Made by a program: the position numbers and the translations under genes
In this document: piece by piece, positions 18,096 through 27,017 of the stretch
Layout: the number at the start of each line of letters is the position of its first letter
Position numbering within the stretch: the stretch's first letter is position 1
The notes under the pieces: model-generated
What the model was told of the DNA's origin: nothing
What the model saw: only the letters and a program-made list of their open reading frames with translations
Database searches by the model: none
Source of the DNA: a bacterium D16-50
GTDB taxonomy: Bacteria > Bacillota > Clostridia > Lachnospirales > Lachnospiraceae
Length of the DNA: 64,000 nucleotides
Reading direction: 5' to 3'
Assembly: GCA_003612485.1 (NCBI GenBank)
Contig: RAZA01000002.1
Coordinates: 227,387-291,386 of the forward strand

Positions 18096-19307
18096 CTATA
18101 TCTTTTTCTTCCAGATATGGGCTGCCAGAAAGCACAGCGCCGTGCCCGCCAGAGCGGCCACAAACCAGACAAAGACCGTGGCGGTCCACCCTGCCCGCTC
18201 CGACAGCAGGGCGATCCCATATGTAGACACCGCGCTGCCCACGTAGGCGCAGCAGTTCAGCAGACCGGACACCGTGGAAATCTTTCCGTATTTCTGAAAA
18301 AAGGGCGGCACCATGGATACCAGCATCAGGTTTGCCCCATACATGCAGCCCGTCAGCACTGCGGAGCAGGCCACGGAGCCTGCGGTGCTTCTCCCCGATA
18401 CAAAAGTCAGCGCCAGCGCGAAGCAAGCCCCGGCACCGAAAATCAGCCCGGCGCATGTCAAAGGATTCCGAAATGCCTTCTGATACAAGGCTCCGGCACA
18501 TTTTACTCCCACAACACTGAATATTGGCAGCGCCACCCCGGTGAGAATGGATATCTCACTGCCCAGTTTATAGGTCTCGGAAATATACGAGGGCATCCAC
18601 GTGGTTACTCCGTCCCGCAGGGCTCCCTGCAGCACAATACAGAGCATCACAAGCAAAACCAGAGGCCATATGGCCAAAACGGAAGCTTTTTTCCCTGACG
18701 ATACATCCTCCTGCTTCTGCTCCTCCCCGGCATATTCGCTTTCATGGCAGCATTTCTGCCAGAAAACAGCCATGACGACTCCCACCGCGGCGGCAGCGGC
18801 AAACACTGCCCTCCACCCGGACAGCATGATCAACAGCGGCGCGCCTAAATATACCACGATGGTGCCAAATGATCCTCCCAGACTGACCATAGTCGCTGTC
18901 CTCTTATAATCGCTGTCCGAAAAGAGCCTTACCATCAGCCTTACCATGGGCGGCCACAAGAATGCCTGCGCCAGCCCGTTGACACACCATACCGCGGTCA
19001 TCTGCATATGTCCCGAACAGAAAAGAATCAAGAAATTCATCCCCCCGGTCACAAGCAGGCCTGCCAGCACAAGGCGTTTGGGCGACACGCGATCCCCCAA
19101 GTATCCGCTGAGGAGCTGCCCCAGCCCATAGGTGACGGCGCTCCCCGTCACTGCGGCGGACAGCATGCCCTTGGTCATCCCCGTCTGCTCCACCATCTCC
19201 GGCAGGATTGCTCCGAAATTAAGTCTCGTCACATAGCTCACCATGTAAGTTACGGTAAGCAAAAATGTCATAGTCTTTATGCTTTTTTTGTCTGTCAGCT
19301 TACACAA
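18096..19307 (-). CDS. MFS transporter, organophosphate:phosphate antiporter-like
   Basis: A 403-residue integral membrane protein with about 12 hydrophobic segments in two six-helix halves, split by a charged cytoplasmic loop (about 190-215). YMVSYVTRLNFGAILPEM in the first helix, SGYLGDRVSPKR in loop 2-3 and NGLAQAFLWPPMVRLM in helix 4 resemble the OPA branch (GlpT/UhpT-like) of the major facilitator superfamily. It lies 132 bases downstream of a DeoR-type regulator on the same strand, a pairing common for sugar or sugar-phosphate uptake. The substrate is not predictable; other MFS subfamilies are possible. Confidence 0.8.
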   Translation of the reverse strand: MCKLTDKKSIKTMTFLLTVTYMVSYVTRLNFGAILPEMVEQTGMTKGMLSAAVTGSAVTYGLGQLLSGYLGDRVSPKRLVLAGLLVTGGMNFLILFCSGHMQMTAVWCVNGLAQAFLWPPMVRLMVRLFSDSDYKRTATMVSLGGSFGTIVVYLGAPLLIMLSGWRAVFAAAAAVGVVMAVFWQKCCHESEYAGEEQKQEDVSSGKKASVLAIWPLVLLVMLCIVLQGALRDGVTTWMPSYISETYKLGSEISILTGVALPIFSVVGVKCAGALYQKAFRNPLTCAGLIFGAGACFALALTFVSGRSTAGSVACSAVLTGCMYGANLMLVSMVPPFFQKYGKISTVSGLLNCCAYVGSAVSTYGIALLSERAGWTATVFVWFVAALAGTALCFLAAHIWKKKI

Positions 19308-19439
19308 AACCCATTCCCTCCGGTCATTTCATCTTTGCCTGCGCATTTTCCGGCAGGCACACTTATCTACCTTGCTCCCTCGGTGCCGCCGCTTCTGGCA
19401 GTTTGGTCTGCTCCCAACAATTTCCGCCGCCCCTCTGCC

Positions 19440-20204
19440 TCAGCTCCTCACCACTTCAAACCCGGCCTTTACGTATGTCTCCAGAATCTCATCCGGCAGT
19501 CCCGCATCCGTTATATATCTGTACGAGGCGCTCATTTCACAGATCTTCAGAGGTGCGCAGACCCCCACCTTGGAACTGTCCGCCAAGACATACACCTGAT
19601 CCGATATCTCTAAAAAAGCCCGCTGAATGGCAATCAGCTCCTGCATATGGTCGCGGATCCCAAAGTTCAGAGAGATTGCCGACGGCGCAATGAAGCATTT
19701 CGAGACATGCAGCTGTCGTATCATGTCAAGTGTCAAGTGACCACAGAAGCACTTCTCCTCCGGCAGGTAGAATCCCCCTACAAGGATCGTGCGGATGTTT
19801 TCCCTCTCGGATAGCAGCTTCACCGTCTCCAACGAATGAGTCAGCACCGTCAGCTCCCGAAACCGCTCTCCCAGCACCCCAGCCAGCTCCAAGGCAGTGC
19901 TGCCCGTGTCCAGCGCTATGTAATCCCCCTCCTGAATATAGGCACATGCCGCCAGCGCTATTTTTCGCTTCTCCGGGCGATGCTCCACCACTCTCCCTGA
20001 AAGGCTGGTGTAATTCTGCAGCCGCCCCACAGCCACGGCTCCCCCGTGAACCCGCCGCAGCCGCCCTTGGCTCTCCAGATATTCCAGATCCCTCCGAATG
20101 GTTTCCACCGAGACCTGAAAAAGCTCCGTCAGCTCCGAGGTTGTAACGGAGGGTTTTCTTTTCAGCATTTCCTCTATCTTTATTTTCCTCTCATCCGCAA
20201 ACAT
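19440..20204 (-). CDS. DeoR/GlpR-family transcriptional regulator
   Basis: A 254-residue repressor-type protein. The N-terminal winged helix (about 1-55) includes VTTSELTELFQVSVETIRRDLEYLE and GRLRRVHGGAV. The C-terminal DeoR effector domain (about 75-230) has IALDTGSTALELAGVL and TVLTHSLETVKLL, typical of phospho-sugar sensing. ATG 20204 is nine bases after GGGAG; an in-frame TTG two codons earlier is too close to that site. A TTGACA-17-TATATA promoter lies at 20242-20270 and an inverted repeat at 20289-20307. It probably controls itself and the downstream MFS gene. Confidence 0.9.
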   Translation of the reverse strand: MFADERKIKIEEMLKRKPSVTTSELTELFQVSVETIRRDLEYLESQGRLRRVHGGAVAVGRLQNYTSLSGRVVEHRPEKRKIALAACAYIQEGDYIALDTGSTALELAGVLGERFRELTVLTHSLETVKLLSERENIRTILVGGFYLPEEKCFCGHLTLDMIRQLHVSKCFIAPSAISLNFGIRDHMQELIAIQRAFLEISDQVYVLADSSKVGVCAPLKICEMSASYRYITDAGLPDEILETYVKAGFEVVRS

Positions 20205-20241
20205 TTCCAATCACTCCCACACATTTGCAACTATCTACACA

Positions 20242-20307
20242 TATATACTACACCTGAGCAAGAATGTCAATAGCCGTCTATAAAATTCATTCCGTACATT
20301 TCGGAAT
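20242..20307 (-). promoter_or_regulatory. Promoter and palindrome upstream of the DeoR gene
   Basis: On the minus strand TTGACA (20265-20270) and TATATA (20242-20247) have a 17-base spacer. An inverted repeat, ATTCCG-TACATTT-CGGAAT, covers 20289-20307, 18 bases upstream of the -35 element. It is a candidate operator; whether the neighbouring regulator binds it is inference. Confidence 0.55.
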
Positions 20308-20326
20308 TAACTTTTCCAAACAGTCC

Positions 20327-20364
20327 AAAAAAGCGCAGAAGCTCCTTCCCGCTTCTGCGCTTTT
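20327..20364. terminator. Intrinsic terminator of the ACT-PFL operon
   Basis: AAAAGCGCAGAAGC and GCTTCTGCGCTTTT form a perfect stem with an eight-base loop and T-runs on both strands. It lies about 45 bases after the stop of the minus-strand PFL-like gene and separates it from the DeoR unit. It could act in both directions. Confidence 0.85.
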
Positions 20365-20409
20365 CCCTTTGTGCAAAAATCTCTCTTACCTATCTCAGTC
20401 TTACCTATC

Positions 20410-21774
20410 TCAATTTTTGAAACTATGAATCGGTGCAGGGATCCTTCCCCTGCGGCCTATGAAAGCCTCGCAGGAAAACCCGTTTACCGGCATGATAGGC
20501 GCATAGCCCAGCAGGCCTCCGAACTCCACGGTCTCCCCCACACCCTTTCCGATCACGGGAATAATGCGGACGGCAGTGGTCTTCTGGTTCACCATGCCGA
20601 TGGCCATCTCGTCGGCAATGATACCGGATATGGTAGATGCCTTGGTATCCCCCGGAATGGCGATCATATCCAGCCCCACGGAGCAGACGCAGGTCATGGC
20701 CTCCAGCTTTTCCAAGGTCAGGGCTCCCGCCTGCACCGCATCGATCATCCCCTGATCCTCGCTGACGGGAATGAACGCGCCGCTCAAGCCTCCCACATAG
20801 GAGGAAGCCATGACGCCCCCCTTCTTCACCTGATCGTTCAAAAGGGCCAGCGCCGCCGTGGTGCCGGGAGCGCCTGCATGTTCCAGACCGATCTCACAGA
20901 GAATGTCCGCCACGCTGTCCCCGATGGCAGGGGTGGGCGCCAGTGAAAGATCCACGATGCCGAAGGGAACCCCCAGCCTTGCGGAGGCCTCCTGAGCCAC
21001 CAGCTGTCCCACTCTGGTAACCTTGAACGCCGTCTTTTTGATGGTCTCGCACAGCACCTCAAAGCTCTCCCCCCGAACCTTTTCAAGGGCGTTCTTCACC
21101 ACGCCGGGGCCGCTGACCCCCACATTGATGATCTTGTCCGCCTCAGTGACTCCATGGAAGGCCCCGGCCATAAAGGGATTGTCGTCCGGCGCATTGCAGA
21201 ACACTACCAGCTTCGCACAGCCCAGAGAATCGTTCTCCTTGGTGTATTCCGCAGTATTTTTGATGATCTCGCCCATGAGCCTCACAGCGTCCATGTTGAT
21301 GCCGGTTCGGGTAGAGCCCAGATTCACGGAGCTGCAGACCCTTTCCGTTGAAGACAGCGCAAGAGGAATGGAGCGGATCAAAAGCTCGTCTGCGGAAGTC
21401 ATTCCCTTGCAGACCAGCGCAGAATATCCGCCGATGAAGTTCACCCCCACGTCCTTTGCCACCTTATCCAGCGTCCCTGCCAGAGCCGCAAAGTCTTCCG
21501 CACACCTGCAGGCAGCGCCGCCTACCAGAGCCATTGGGGTCACGGAAATCCTTTTGTTTACGATAGGAACCCCGAATTCTCTGGAAATCTCCTCCCCCGT
21601 CCGCACCAAATCCTTGGCTGCATCATATATCTTCCGATAGATCTTATCCTTCAGCTTGTCCAGGTCCGAATCGATGCAGTCCAAGAGGCTCACTCCCAAA
21701 GTGATGGTACGCACGTCAAGATTCTCCTTGGAAATCATATTGTTGGTCTCTGTCACTTCATATAAATTAATCAT
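20410..21774 (-). CDS. UPF0210 (DUF711) PFL-like family protein
   Basis: A 454-residue protein of the UPF0210/DUF711 family, often labelled PFL family because of a distant structural relation to glycyl-radical enzymes. Family stretches include [75 protein letters not shown] sequence, and [13 protein letters not shown] at the end. GAGGAAGAGGGTT precedes the ATG. It follows a UPF0237 ACT-domain gene by 111 bases, the conserved partnership of this family. The ACT protein may act as its regulatory subunit (inference). The reaction catalysed is not established. Confidence 0.92.
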   Translation of the reverse strand: MINLYEVTETNNMISKENLDVRTITLGVSLLDCIDSDLDKLKDKIYRKIYDAAKDLVRTGEEISREFGVPIVNKRISVTPMALVGGAACRCAEDFAALAGTLDKVAKDVGVNFIGGYSALVCKGMTSADELLIRSIPLALSSTERVCSSVNLGSTRTGINMDAVRLMGEIIKNTAEYTKENDSLGCAKLVVFCNAPDDNPFMAGAFHGVTEADKIINVGVSGPGVVKNALEKVRGESFEVLCETIKKTAFKVTRVGQLVAQEASARLGVPFGIVDLSLAPTPAIGDSVADILCEIGLEHAGAPGTTAALALLNDQVKKGGVMASSYVGGLSGAFIPVSEDQGMIDAVQAGALTLEKLEAMTCVCSVGLDMIAIPGDTKASTISGIIADEMAIGMVNQKTTAVRIIPVIGKGVGETVEFGGLLGYAPIMPVNGFSCEAFIGRRGRIPAPIHSFKN

Positions 21775-21885
21775 AACCCTCTTCCTCTTTGCTCACATAT
21801 CCCTTTGTCTATGTCCAATTTCTTGTGACGCCTCCCCAAGCCCCGTCTCTGTCCTACTCTCCTTAAAGCTTTCTGCAGATCATGC

Positions 21886-22158
21886 CTATATCCGGTGCAT
21901 CTTGTCGAAAATTTCCTCCTTCTGGCACTTGATCACCACGCCGATCTCCTCTCCCAGCGCCTCCATCTCTTCCGACATGTCCCCATGGGTTTTCTTCATT
22001 CCCGATGTATCCACAATCATCATCATATTAAAATATCCCTGTACGATGGTCTGGGAAATATCCAGAATATTGATGCCGTTCTCGGCCAGAAAGGTACAGA
22101 CTTTTGCAATAATTCCCACGGTGTCTTTTCCTACTACGGTAATAATCGTTCTCTTCAT
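21886..22158 (-). CDS. UPF0237 ACT-domain protein
   Basis: A 90-residue protein made of a single ACT domain: TIITVVGKDTVGIIAKVCTFLAE, GINILDISQTIVQGYFNMMMIVD, and a C-terminal helix with EEMEALGEEIGVVIKCQ. ACT domains bind small ligands, often amino acids. In this family the gene is regularly followed by UPF0210, as here, so a regulatory or partner role for that protein is the likely one. The start has GAGGGCAAAGAG upstream. Confidence 0.9.
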   Translation of the reverse strand: MKRTIITVVGKDTVGIIAKVCTFLAENGINILDISQTIVQGYFNMMMIVDTSGMKKTHGDMSEEMEALGEEIGVVIKCQKEEIFDKMHRI

Positions 22159-22238
22159 CTCTTTGCCCTCGTCCTTTCCCTATGCCTTCCATAACTATAT
22201 CTGCTTTGTGCCCTGCTGCGCTTTATGTATTTTTGTTT

Positions 22239-23039
22239 TCACCCTACATAGACCGCCGGAGTCACCTCGCTGCGTCTGGCCACCCTGATGTCAAAATCCC
22301 CTGCCTTGTATGGATTTTCGCCCATATTGATCTCCATCCTCACAGACTCATACGCAAGTTCCGGCAGATTGTTCTCCTTGCTCAGATGCCCAAGCAGCAC
22401 CGCCTTCAGTCCGTCATGGAGAATGCGGCACAGCAGCCGTCCGGTGTTCTCATTGGACAGATGCCCCCGATCCCCCAGAATCCTCTGCTTCAGATAATAT
22501 GGATATGGCCCTACCTGCAGCATGTTCACATCATGATTGGCCTCAAGCAGCAGCGCGTCCATGCCCTTGAGACATTCCACGGTATAATCATTGTAAACTC
22601 CCAAGTCTGTGCAGACGGCCACTTTTCTCCTGCCGTAAGAAATCCTATAGCCCACGGGCTGAGCGGCGTCATGGGATATCCGCATGGGGTTGATGGTCAG
22701 ATCCTTTAGAATGAATTTCACATCCTCCCGCACTTCATGGAACAGCCCCTCGTCCACATTTCCCAGCCCGGAACAAGACTTCATGGCCCCTATGGTTCCC
22801 GCCGTTGCATAGATGGGGATCTCAAACTTTCTGGCCATGATGCCAAGCCCTTGTATATGGTCCGCATGTTCATGCGTAATCAGTATTCCGTCTATATCCC
22901 TTCCCGTAAGTCCCAGCTCCCGCAGGCCGCTCTCGGTCTTCTTGCCGCTGATGCCCACGTCCACAAGCAGATGCGTGGCCTCCGAACCCACATAGATACA
23001 GTTCCCGCTGCTTCCGCTTGCAATGCTACATAGTCTCAT
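22239..23039 (-). CDS. WalJ/YycJ-like metallo-beta-lactamase-fold hydrolase
   Basis: A 266-residue MBL-fold enzyme. Metal ligands are visible in ILITHEHADHIQGL (HxHxDH), in the later SHDAAQPVGY and LLEANHD regions, and the terminal VLLGHLSKENN histidine. SIASGSSGNCIYVGS at the N-terminus is characteristic of YycJ/WalJ, a putative 5'-to-3' exonuclease of Firmicutes linked to DNA metabolism. Here it lies downstream of polA and coaE rather than in the usual walRK operon. AAGGGAATGTAAG precedes the ATG. The family is clear; the exact in vivo role is less certain. Confidence 0.87.
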   Translation of the reverse strand: MRLCSIASGSSGNCIYVGSEATHLLVDVGISGKKTESGLRELGLTGRDIDGILITHEHADHIQGLGIMARKFEIPIYATAGTIGAMKSCSGLGNVDEGLFHEVREDVKFILKDLTINPMRISHDAAQPVGYRISYGRRKVAVCTDLGVYNDYTVECLKGMDALLLEANHDVNMLQVGPYPYYLKQRILGDRGHLSNENTGRLLCRILHDGLKAVLLGHLSKENNLPELAYESVRMEINMGENPYKAGDFDIRVARRSEVTPAVYVG

Positions 23040-23152
23040 CTTACATTCCCTTTTCCGTTTTTTCTATTTTCTCCGTTCCTTTTGGGCACGCCCTTTGGAA
23101 TTGCCCTTTCAGCTGCCCTTCCTGATCCGGTCAGCACAGATACTGTTTCATT

Positions 23153-23758
23153 TCACGGAATCCATGTATAACCTTTCAGTCTCATGTCAATCTGCCTGCA
23201 GCTTCCGGAAAGATCCCCGCTGTTGTCTATCACGAAGTCGCAGCTCTCCCGAAAACGTTCCTCCGGCAGCTGACTGGACATGATCCGGGATATCTTCTCC
23301 TGACTGTACCCTCTGGTTCGTCCCAGACGCTCCCGGCGAACGGCCTCATCCGCATAAATATACCACATTTCGTCCACCAGAGCAAGATATCCCCCCTCGA
23401 TAAGCAGAGCAGCCTCCACAAAAAACAGCTCCGTCTCAGCCGCTTCTCTGGCTGCCTCCAACCGCTCCAGAAGGAAATCCTTCACCGCAGGATGAATGAT
23501 GCCGTTCACCTGCTCTAAAAGGGACGGATCGGCAAAGATCCGATCCGCCATCAATGCCTTGTCGATGTGCCCTCCAGAGCCTGCCACGTCCCGGCCAAGC
23601 AGCTCAAGAAGCGCCTCATAAGCCTTCGTACCCGGCTGCTTCACCAGATGGGCCACTTCATCCGCCAGATAAATCTCGCATTTGTAATGCTTATTTATAT
23701 ATCTGAGTATCTCGGACTTTCCCGCTCCCACGCCTCCGGTGATTCCGATAAACCGCAT
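23153..23758 (-). CDS. coaE: Dephospho-CoA kinase
   Basis: Phosphorylates dephospho-CoA, the last step of coenzyme A synthesis. 201 residues with P-loop FIGITGGVGAGKSEIL, the IYLADEVAHLVKQPG segment, IIHPAVKDFLLERL and a lid region RERLGRTRGYSQEKISRIMSSQL. AAGGAGGGCGGA before the ATG at 23758 fixes the start; a longer in-frame version reads into polA-proximal sequence without support. It is 36 bases downstream of polA, the usual polA-coaE arrangement in Firmicutes. Confidence 0.94.
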   Translation of the reverse strand: MRFIGITGGVGAGKSEILRYINKHYKCEIYLADEVAHLVKQPGTKAYEALLELLGRDVAGSGGHIDKALMADRIFADPSLLEQVNGIIHPAVKDFLLERLEAAREAAETELFFVEAALLIEGGYLALVDEMWYIYADEAVRRERLGRTRGYSQEKISRIMSSQLPEERFRESCDFVIDNSGDLSGSCRQIDMRLKGYTWIP

Positions 23759-23794
23759 TCCGCCCTCCTTCAGAAAAAACACTGCCCTCCGACG

Positions 23795-26512
23795 CTACTT
23801 AGCCTCGTACCAATTGTCCCCGGTGTGCAGATCCACCTCCAGAGATACAGCCAGATCCGCCGCGGCCTTCATGTTTTCTTCCAAAATTTTCCTCACTTGT
23901 CCCTCTTCCTCCCGCAGCGTCTCTATGACAAGCTCATCATGCACCTGCAGGATCAGCTTGGATTTCAGGTTCTGCTCCCGAAGCGCCCTCCAGACCTTGA
24001 TCATGGCGATTTTGATGATGTCCGCAGCCGTCCCCTGTATCGGGGAGTTCATGGCCACCCTCTCACCAAAGGACCGGGTCATATGATTGGAGGATTCCAG
24101 CTCCGGAACCGGGCGTCTCCTGCCAAACAAGGTTGCCACATACTTCTTTTCCCTTGCATCCCTCACCAGCGTGTCCAGAAAGATCTTGACCTGAGGATAA
24201 GTGGCAAAATACTGCTGGATATACTCCGTTGCTTCCTGCCGGCTGATACTCAGGTCCTGACTCAGGCCAAAGGAGCTTATGCCATAGACAATGCCGAAGT
24301 TCACGGCCTTGGCATTCCGCCGCTGAAGATCCGTGACCTCTTCAAAAGGCGTATGGAACACCTGAGAAGCCGTAATGCGGTGGATGTCCTGCTCCATGCG
24401 GTAGGCCTCTATAAGCTTTTGGTCCCCGGACATATGAGCCAGCACACGAAGCTCGATCTGGGAGTAATCCGCATCCATGAATTCATACCCCTCTCTGGGT
24501 ACGAACACCTTGCGGATGCGCCTGCCCAGCTCCATGCGCATGGGAATATTCTGCAGATTGGGCTCCGTGGAGCTGATTCGCCCGGTGGCCGTGATGGTCT
24601 GGTTGAAGTTGGTGTGGATCCGCTCATCCTCCCCGATGTAGACGGCAAGCCCGTCCGCATAGGTGGATTTCAGCTTGGCAAGCCCCCGGTATTCCAGAAT
24701 ATCCTTCACGATGGGATATTCCTCCGACAGCTTCTCCAGCACATCCGCCGCCGTGGAATAGCCGGTCTTTGTCTTTTTCCCTCCGGGAAGCTTCATGGAA
24801 TCAAACAGCACCTCACCCAGCTGCTTGGGAGAATTGATGTTGAATTCCATTCCCGCCTGCCGGTGGATGGAGCTTTCCAGCTCCTGAATCCTCTCCACCA
24901 GAGCGTCCCCGTAAAGCTTCAGCTCCTCCCGGCGTACCTCAACGCCCTCCCGCTCCATGTCATAAAGCACCAGAGACAGCGGCATTTCCATTTCTCTCAT
25001 GAGCTTATCCATCCCTGCATCCCGAAGCTTTCGCTCCAAGACGGGCCTGACCTTCTCTGCCACAAAGGCGCTGAGACAGCAGTATTCCATAAACCCTTCC
25101 GGCGAGGTCTCTCTGGCCTCCTTTAAGGAACGGGCTTTTTCAAAGATCTCCTTCCATCCGGGAATCTGCAGCCCAAGATGCTCCCAAGCTATGGTCTCGC
25201 AGTCATAGTCGCTTTTCAAAGGATTCAGCAGATATGCGCCGATGAGAATGTCGAAATACCTTTCTGTGCTGTCCTGAGACAAGAAACGGTACTGCCTCTT
25301 GATGTCAAAGGCAGAAATCTCCGTCCTTGCAGAAAGCTCCTGCAGCGCCTTTGCCAGAAGGGCCTCGTCCTCACCCTCGCCGCCGTATTCCTCTCCGAAA
25401 AAGGACATCTGCACGTTCTCCTGATAGGGCGCCGGCCAGAAGGCAGTCTCCTTTCCGTCCGCCAGCGCAGCCCCCAGAAGCCTTCCTCCTTCCCATGCCA
25501 GAAACAAGCCCAGCCGCTGGCCGTTCTTAATCTTCCTGCATCTGGCCAAAAAGGCCTTTTGACTCCCCTCTCTGCGAAATGTCTTCCTGATATCCTCCAG
25601 ACTGGAACCGGAAGCCGCGCTGTCCGCCTCGAAGCGGCCCAGCATATTCTTGAACTCCAGTTCCTTGAACAGGCTGTAGGCTTCCTTGGTGTAAAAGCCC
25701 TCCGCCTTTGCCGCCTCATAGTCGATGCTTACATCACTGTCAATCTTTATGGTAACCAAGGCCTTGCTCAGATCCGCCAGCTCCCGATTGGCTATCAAGG
25801 ACTCCCTGATACTCTTTTTAGAGATCTCCTCCACATGGGCATAGATGTTGTCCATGGAACCGTACTGCACCATCAGCTCCGTAGCGGTCTTCTGGCCCAC
25901 CTTGGGGACTCCCGGCACATTGTCCGAGGAATCCCCCATCAGAGCCTTCAGATCAATGAACTGCAGGGGCGTGACCTGATAGGTCTTCACCACGTCCTCC
26001 GGATAGTAGTCCTCTATCTCCGTCCTGCCCATCTTGGTCTTGGGTATTCTGATCATAATATGCTGGTCCGCAATCTGCAGCAGATCCCTGTCGCCGGACA
26101 CAAGCGCTACCCGGATGCCTTCCGCCTCCGCCTTCTTGGCCAGAGTCCCCAGAATGTCGTCCGCCTCCAGCCCCGGCTGCTCCACGATAACGATGCCCAT
26201 AGCCTTCAGCACATCCTTCATCACCGGCACCTGCTGTCTCAGCTCCTCAGGCATGGGCTTTCTGGTCCCTTTATATTCCTCATACATCTGGTGACGGAAG
26301 GTAGGCGCATGCACGTCAAACGCTACAGCCAGATAGTCAGGCTGCTCCTCCTCCAGAATCTTGAACATAATATTCAGAAATCCAAAAACCGCATTGGTAT
26401 GCAGCCCCTGCGCATTGGTCAGGTCAGGCACGCCGTAGAACGCCCTGTTCAAAATGCTGTGCCCGTCGATCAAGACAAGCTTTCTGTCCCATCTGCAATC
26501 CTTCTCACTCAT
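23795..26512 (-). CDS. polA: DNA polymerase I
   Basis: Gap-filling repair and Okazaki-fragment polymerase. About 905 residues: an N-terminal 5'-3' exonuclease domain (LVLIDGHSILNRAFYGV, VSGDRDLLQIAD, GDSSDNVPGVPKVGQKTA), a degenerate 3'-5' exonuclease domain (about 330-490) without the DxE motif, so probably no proofreading, and the polymerase domain (DADYSQIELRVLAHMSGD, RRNAKAVNFGIVYGISSFGLS, and LQVHDELVIE near the end). I chose the ATG at 26512 because the downstream protein matches the usual family start; the ATG at 26578 is an alternative and neither has a strong ribosome site. coaE follows. Confidence 0.93.
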   Translation of the reverse strand: MSEKDCRWDRKLVLIDGHSILNRAFYGVPDLTNAQGLHTNAVFGFLNIMFKILEEEQPDYLAVAFDVHAPTFRHQMYEEYKGTRKPMPEELRQQVPVMKDVLKAMGIVIVEQPGLEADDILGTLAKKAEAEGIRVALVSGDRDLLQIADQHIMIRIPKTKMGRTEIEDYYPEDVVKTYQVTPLQFIDLKALMGDSSDNVPGVPKVGQKTATELMVQYGSMDNIYAHVEEISKKSIRESLIANRELADLSKALVTIKIDSDVSIDYEAAKAEGFYTKEAYSLFKELEFKNMLGRFEADSAASGSSLEDIRKTFRREGSQKAFLARCRKIKNGQRLGLFLAWEGGRLLGAALADGKETAFWPAPYQENVQMSFFGEEYGGEGEDEALLAKALQELSARTEISAFDIKRQYRFLSQDSTERYFDILIGAYLLNPLKSDYDCETIAWEHLGLQIPGWKEIFEKARSLKEARETSPEGFMEYCCLSAFVAEKVRPVLERKLRDAGMDKLMREMEMPLSLVLYDMEREGVEVRREELKLYGDALVERIQELESSIHRQAGMEFNINSPKQLGEVLFDSMKLPGGKKTKTGYSTAADVLEKLSEEYPIVKDILEYRGLAKLKSTYADGLAVYIGEDERIHTNFNQTITATGRISSTEPNLQNIPMRMELGRRIRKVFVPREGYEFMDADYSQIELRVLAHMSGDQKLIEAYRMEQDIHRITASQVFHTPFEEVTDLQRRNAKAVNFGIVYGISSFGLSQDLSISRQEATEYIQQYFATYPQVKIFLDTLVRDAREKKYVATLFGRRRPVPELESSNHMTRSFGERVAMNSPIQGTAADIIKIAMIKVWRALREQNLKSKLILQVHDELVIETLREEEGQVRKILEENMKAAADLAVSLEVDLHTGDNWYEAK

Positions 26513-26616
26513 GGATGATACCGCCTTTGCCCTCTCTTCGATTATAGTCCTATCCCTGCGCTGCGGCGTCCCTGTCATGCCGGTTCAGCCCTATTCCCGC
26601 GCCCTCATCCTATGCA

Positions 26617-26937
26617 CTACAGCAATATCCATACCAGAATCCCGGCCAGCAGGCAGGCCGCTATCACCTCCATGGCCAGCCCTAGGGACATGAATCCGTT
26701 ATGGAATTTGATCTTCTGCCCTGCCGCTGCCAGACGCTGTTCCAGCTCGGTCTGCAGGTCGAACGCGCTGCCGTCCTCCAGCCTCTGAATTCCCTCGGAC
26801 ACAAGAAACTGGATTTCCAGCTCCTCCCTGCAGTCGGCGCACTGTCCCATATGCCCAAGAAAGCTCTTCAAGGTGGGATAATCCATCTTCTGGGCGATAA
26901 AATCAGGAATCAGTCTCTCGAAGCTTTTGCAGTCCAT
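26617..26937 (-). CDS. Zinc-finger (zf-HC2-like) single-pass membrane protein
   Basis: A 106-residue protein with an N-terminal DCKSFERLIPDFI segment, a His-x3-Cys-x2-Cys motif (LGHMGQCADCREEL) like zinc-binding anti-sigma factors, and one membrane helix at the extreme C-terminus (about 84-104). ATG 26937 follows GGAAAAG; a longer in-frame version starting with GTG at 26982 is possible. No sigma factor gene is adjacent, so the anti-sigma role usual for this fold is inference. It precedes polA on the same strand. Confidence 0.68.
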   Translation of the reverse strand: MDCKSFERLIPDFIAQKMDYPTLKSFLGHMGQCADCREELEIQFLVSEGIQRLEDGSAFDLQTELEQRLAAAGQKIKFHNGFMSLGLAMEVIAACLLAGILVWILL

Positions 26938-27017
26938 ATATTCTTTTCCAACCCATGCATCCAAATGCCTCACCCCCTGCACCGAAGTAAGAAACCCGTC
27001 TGGCCCCTTCCGGCATC

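Noticed and set aside
23567..25126. Plus-strand open frame of over 500 codons opposite coaE and polA
   Set aside because: Both minus-strand genes show complete motifs; the plus frame is His/Leu/Arg-rich and without a ribosome site.
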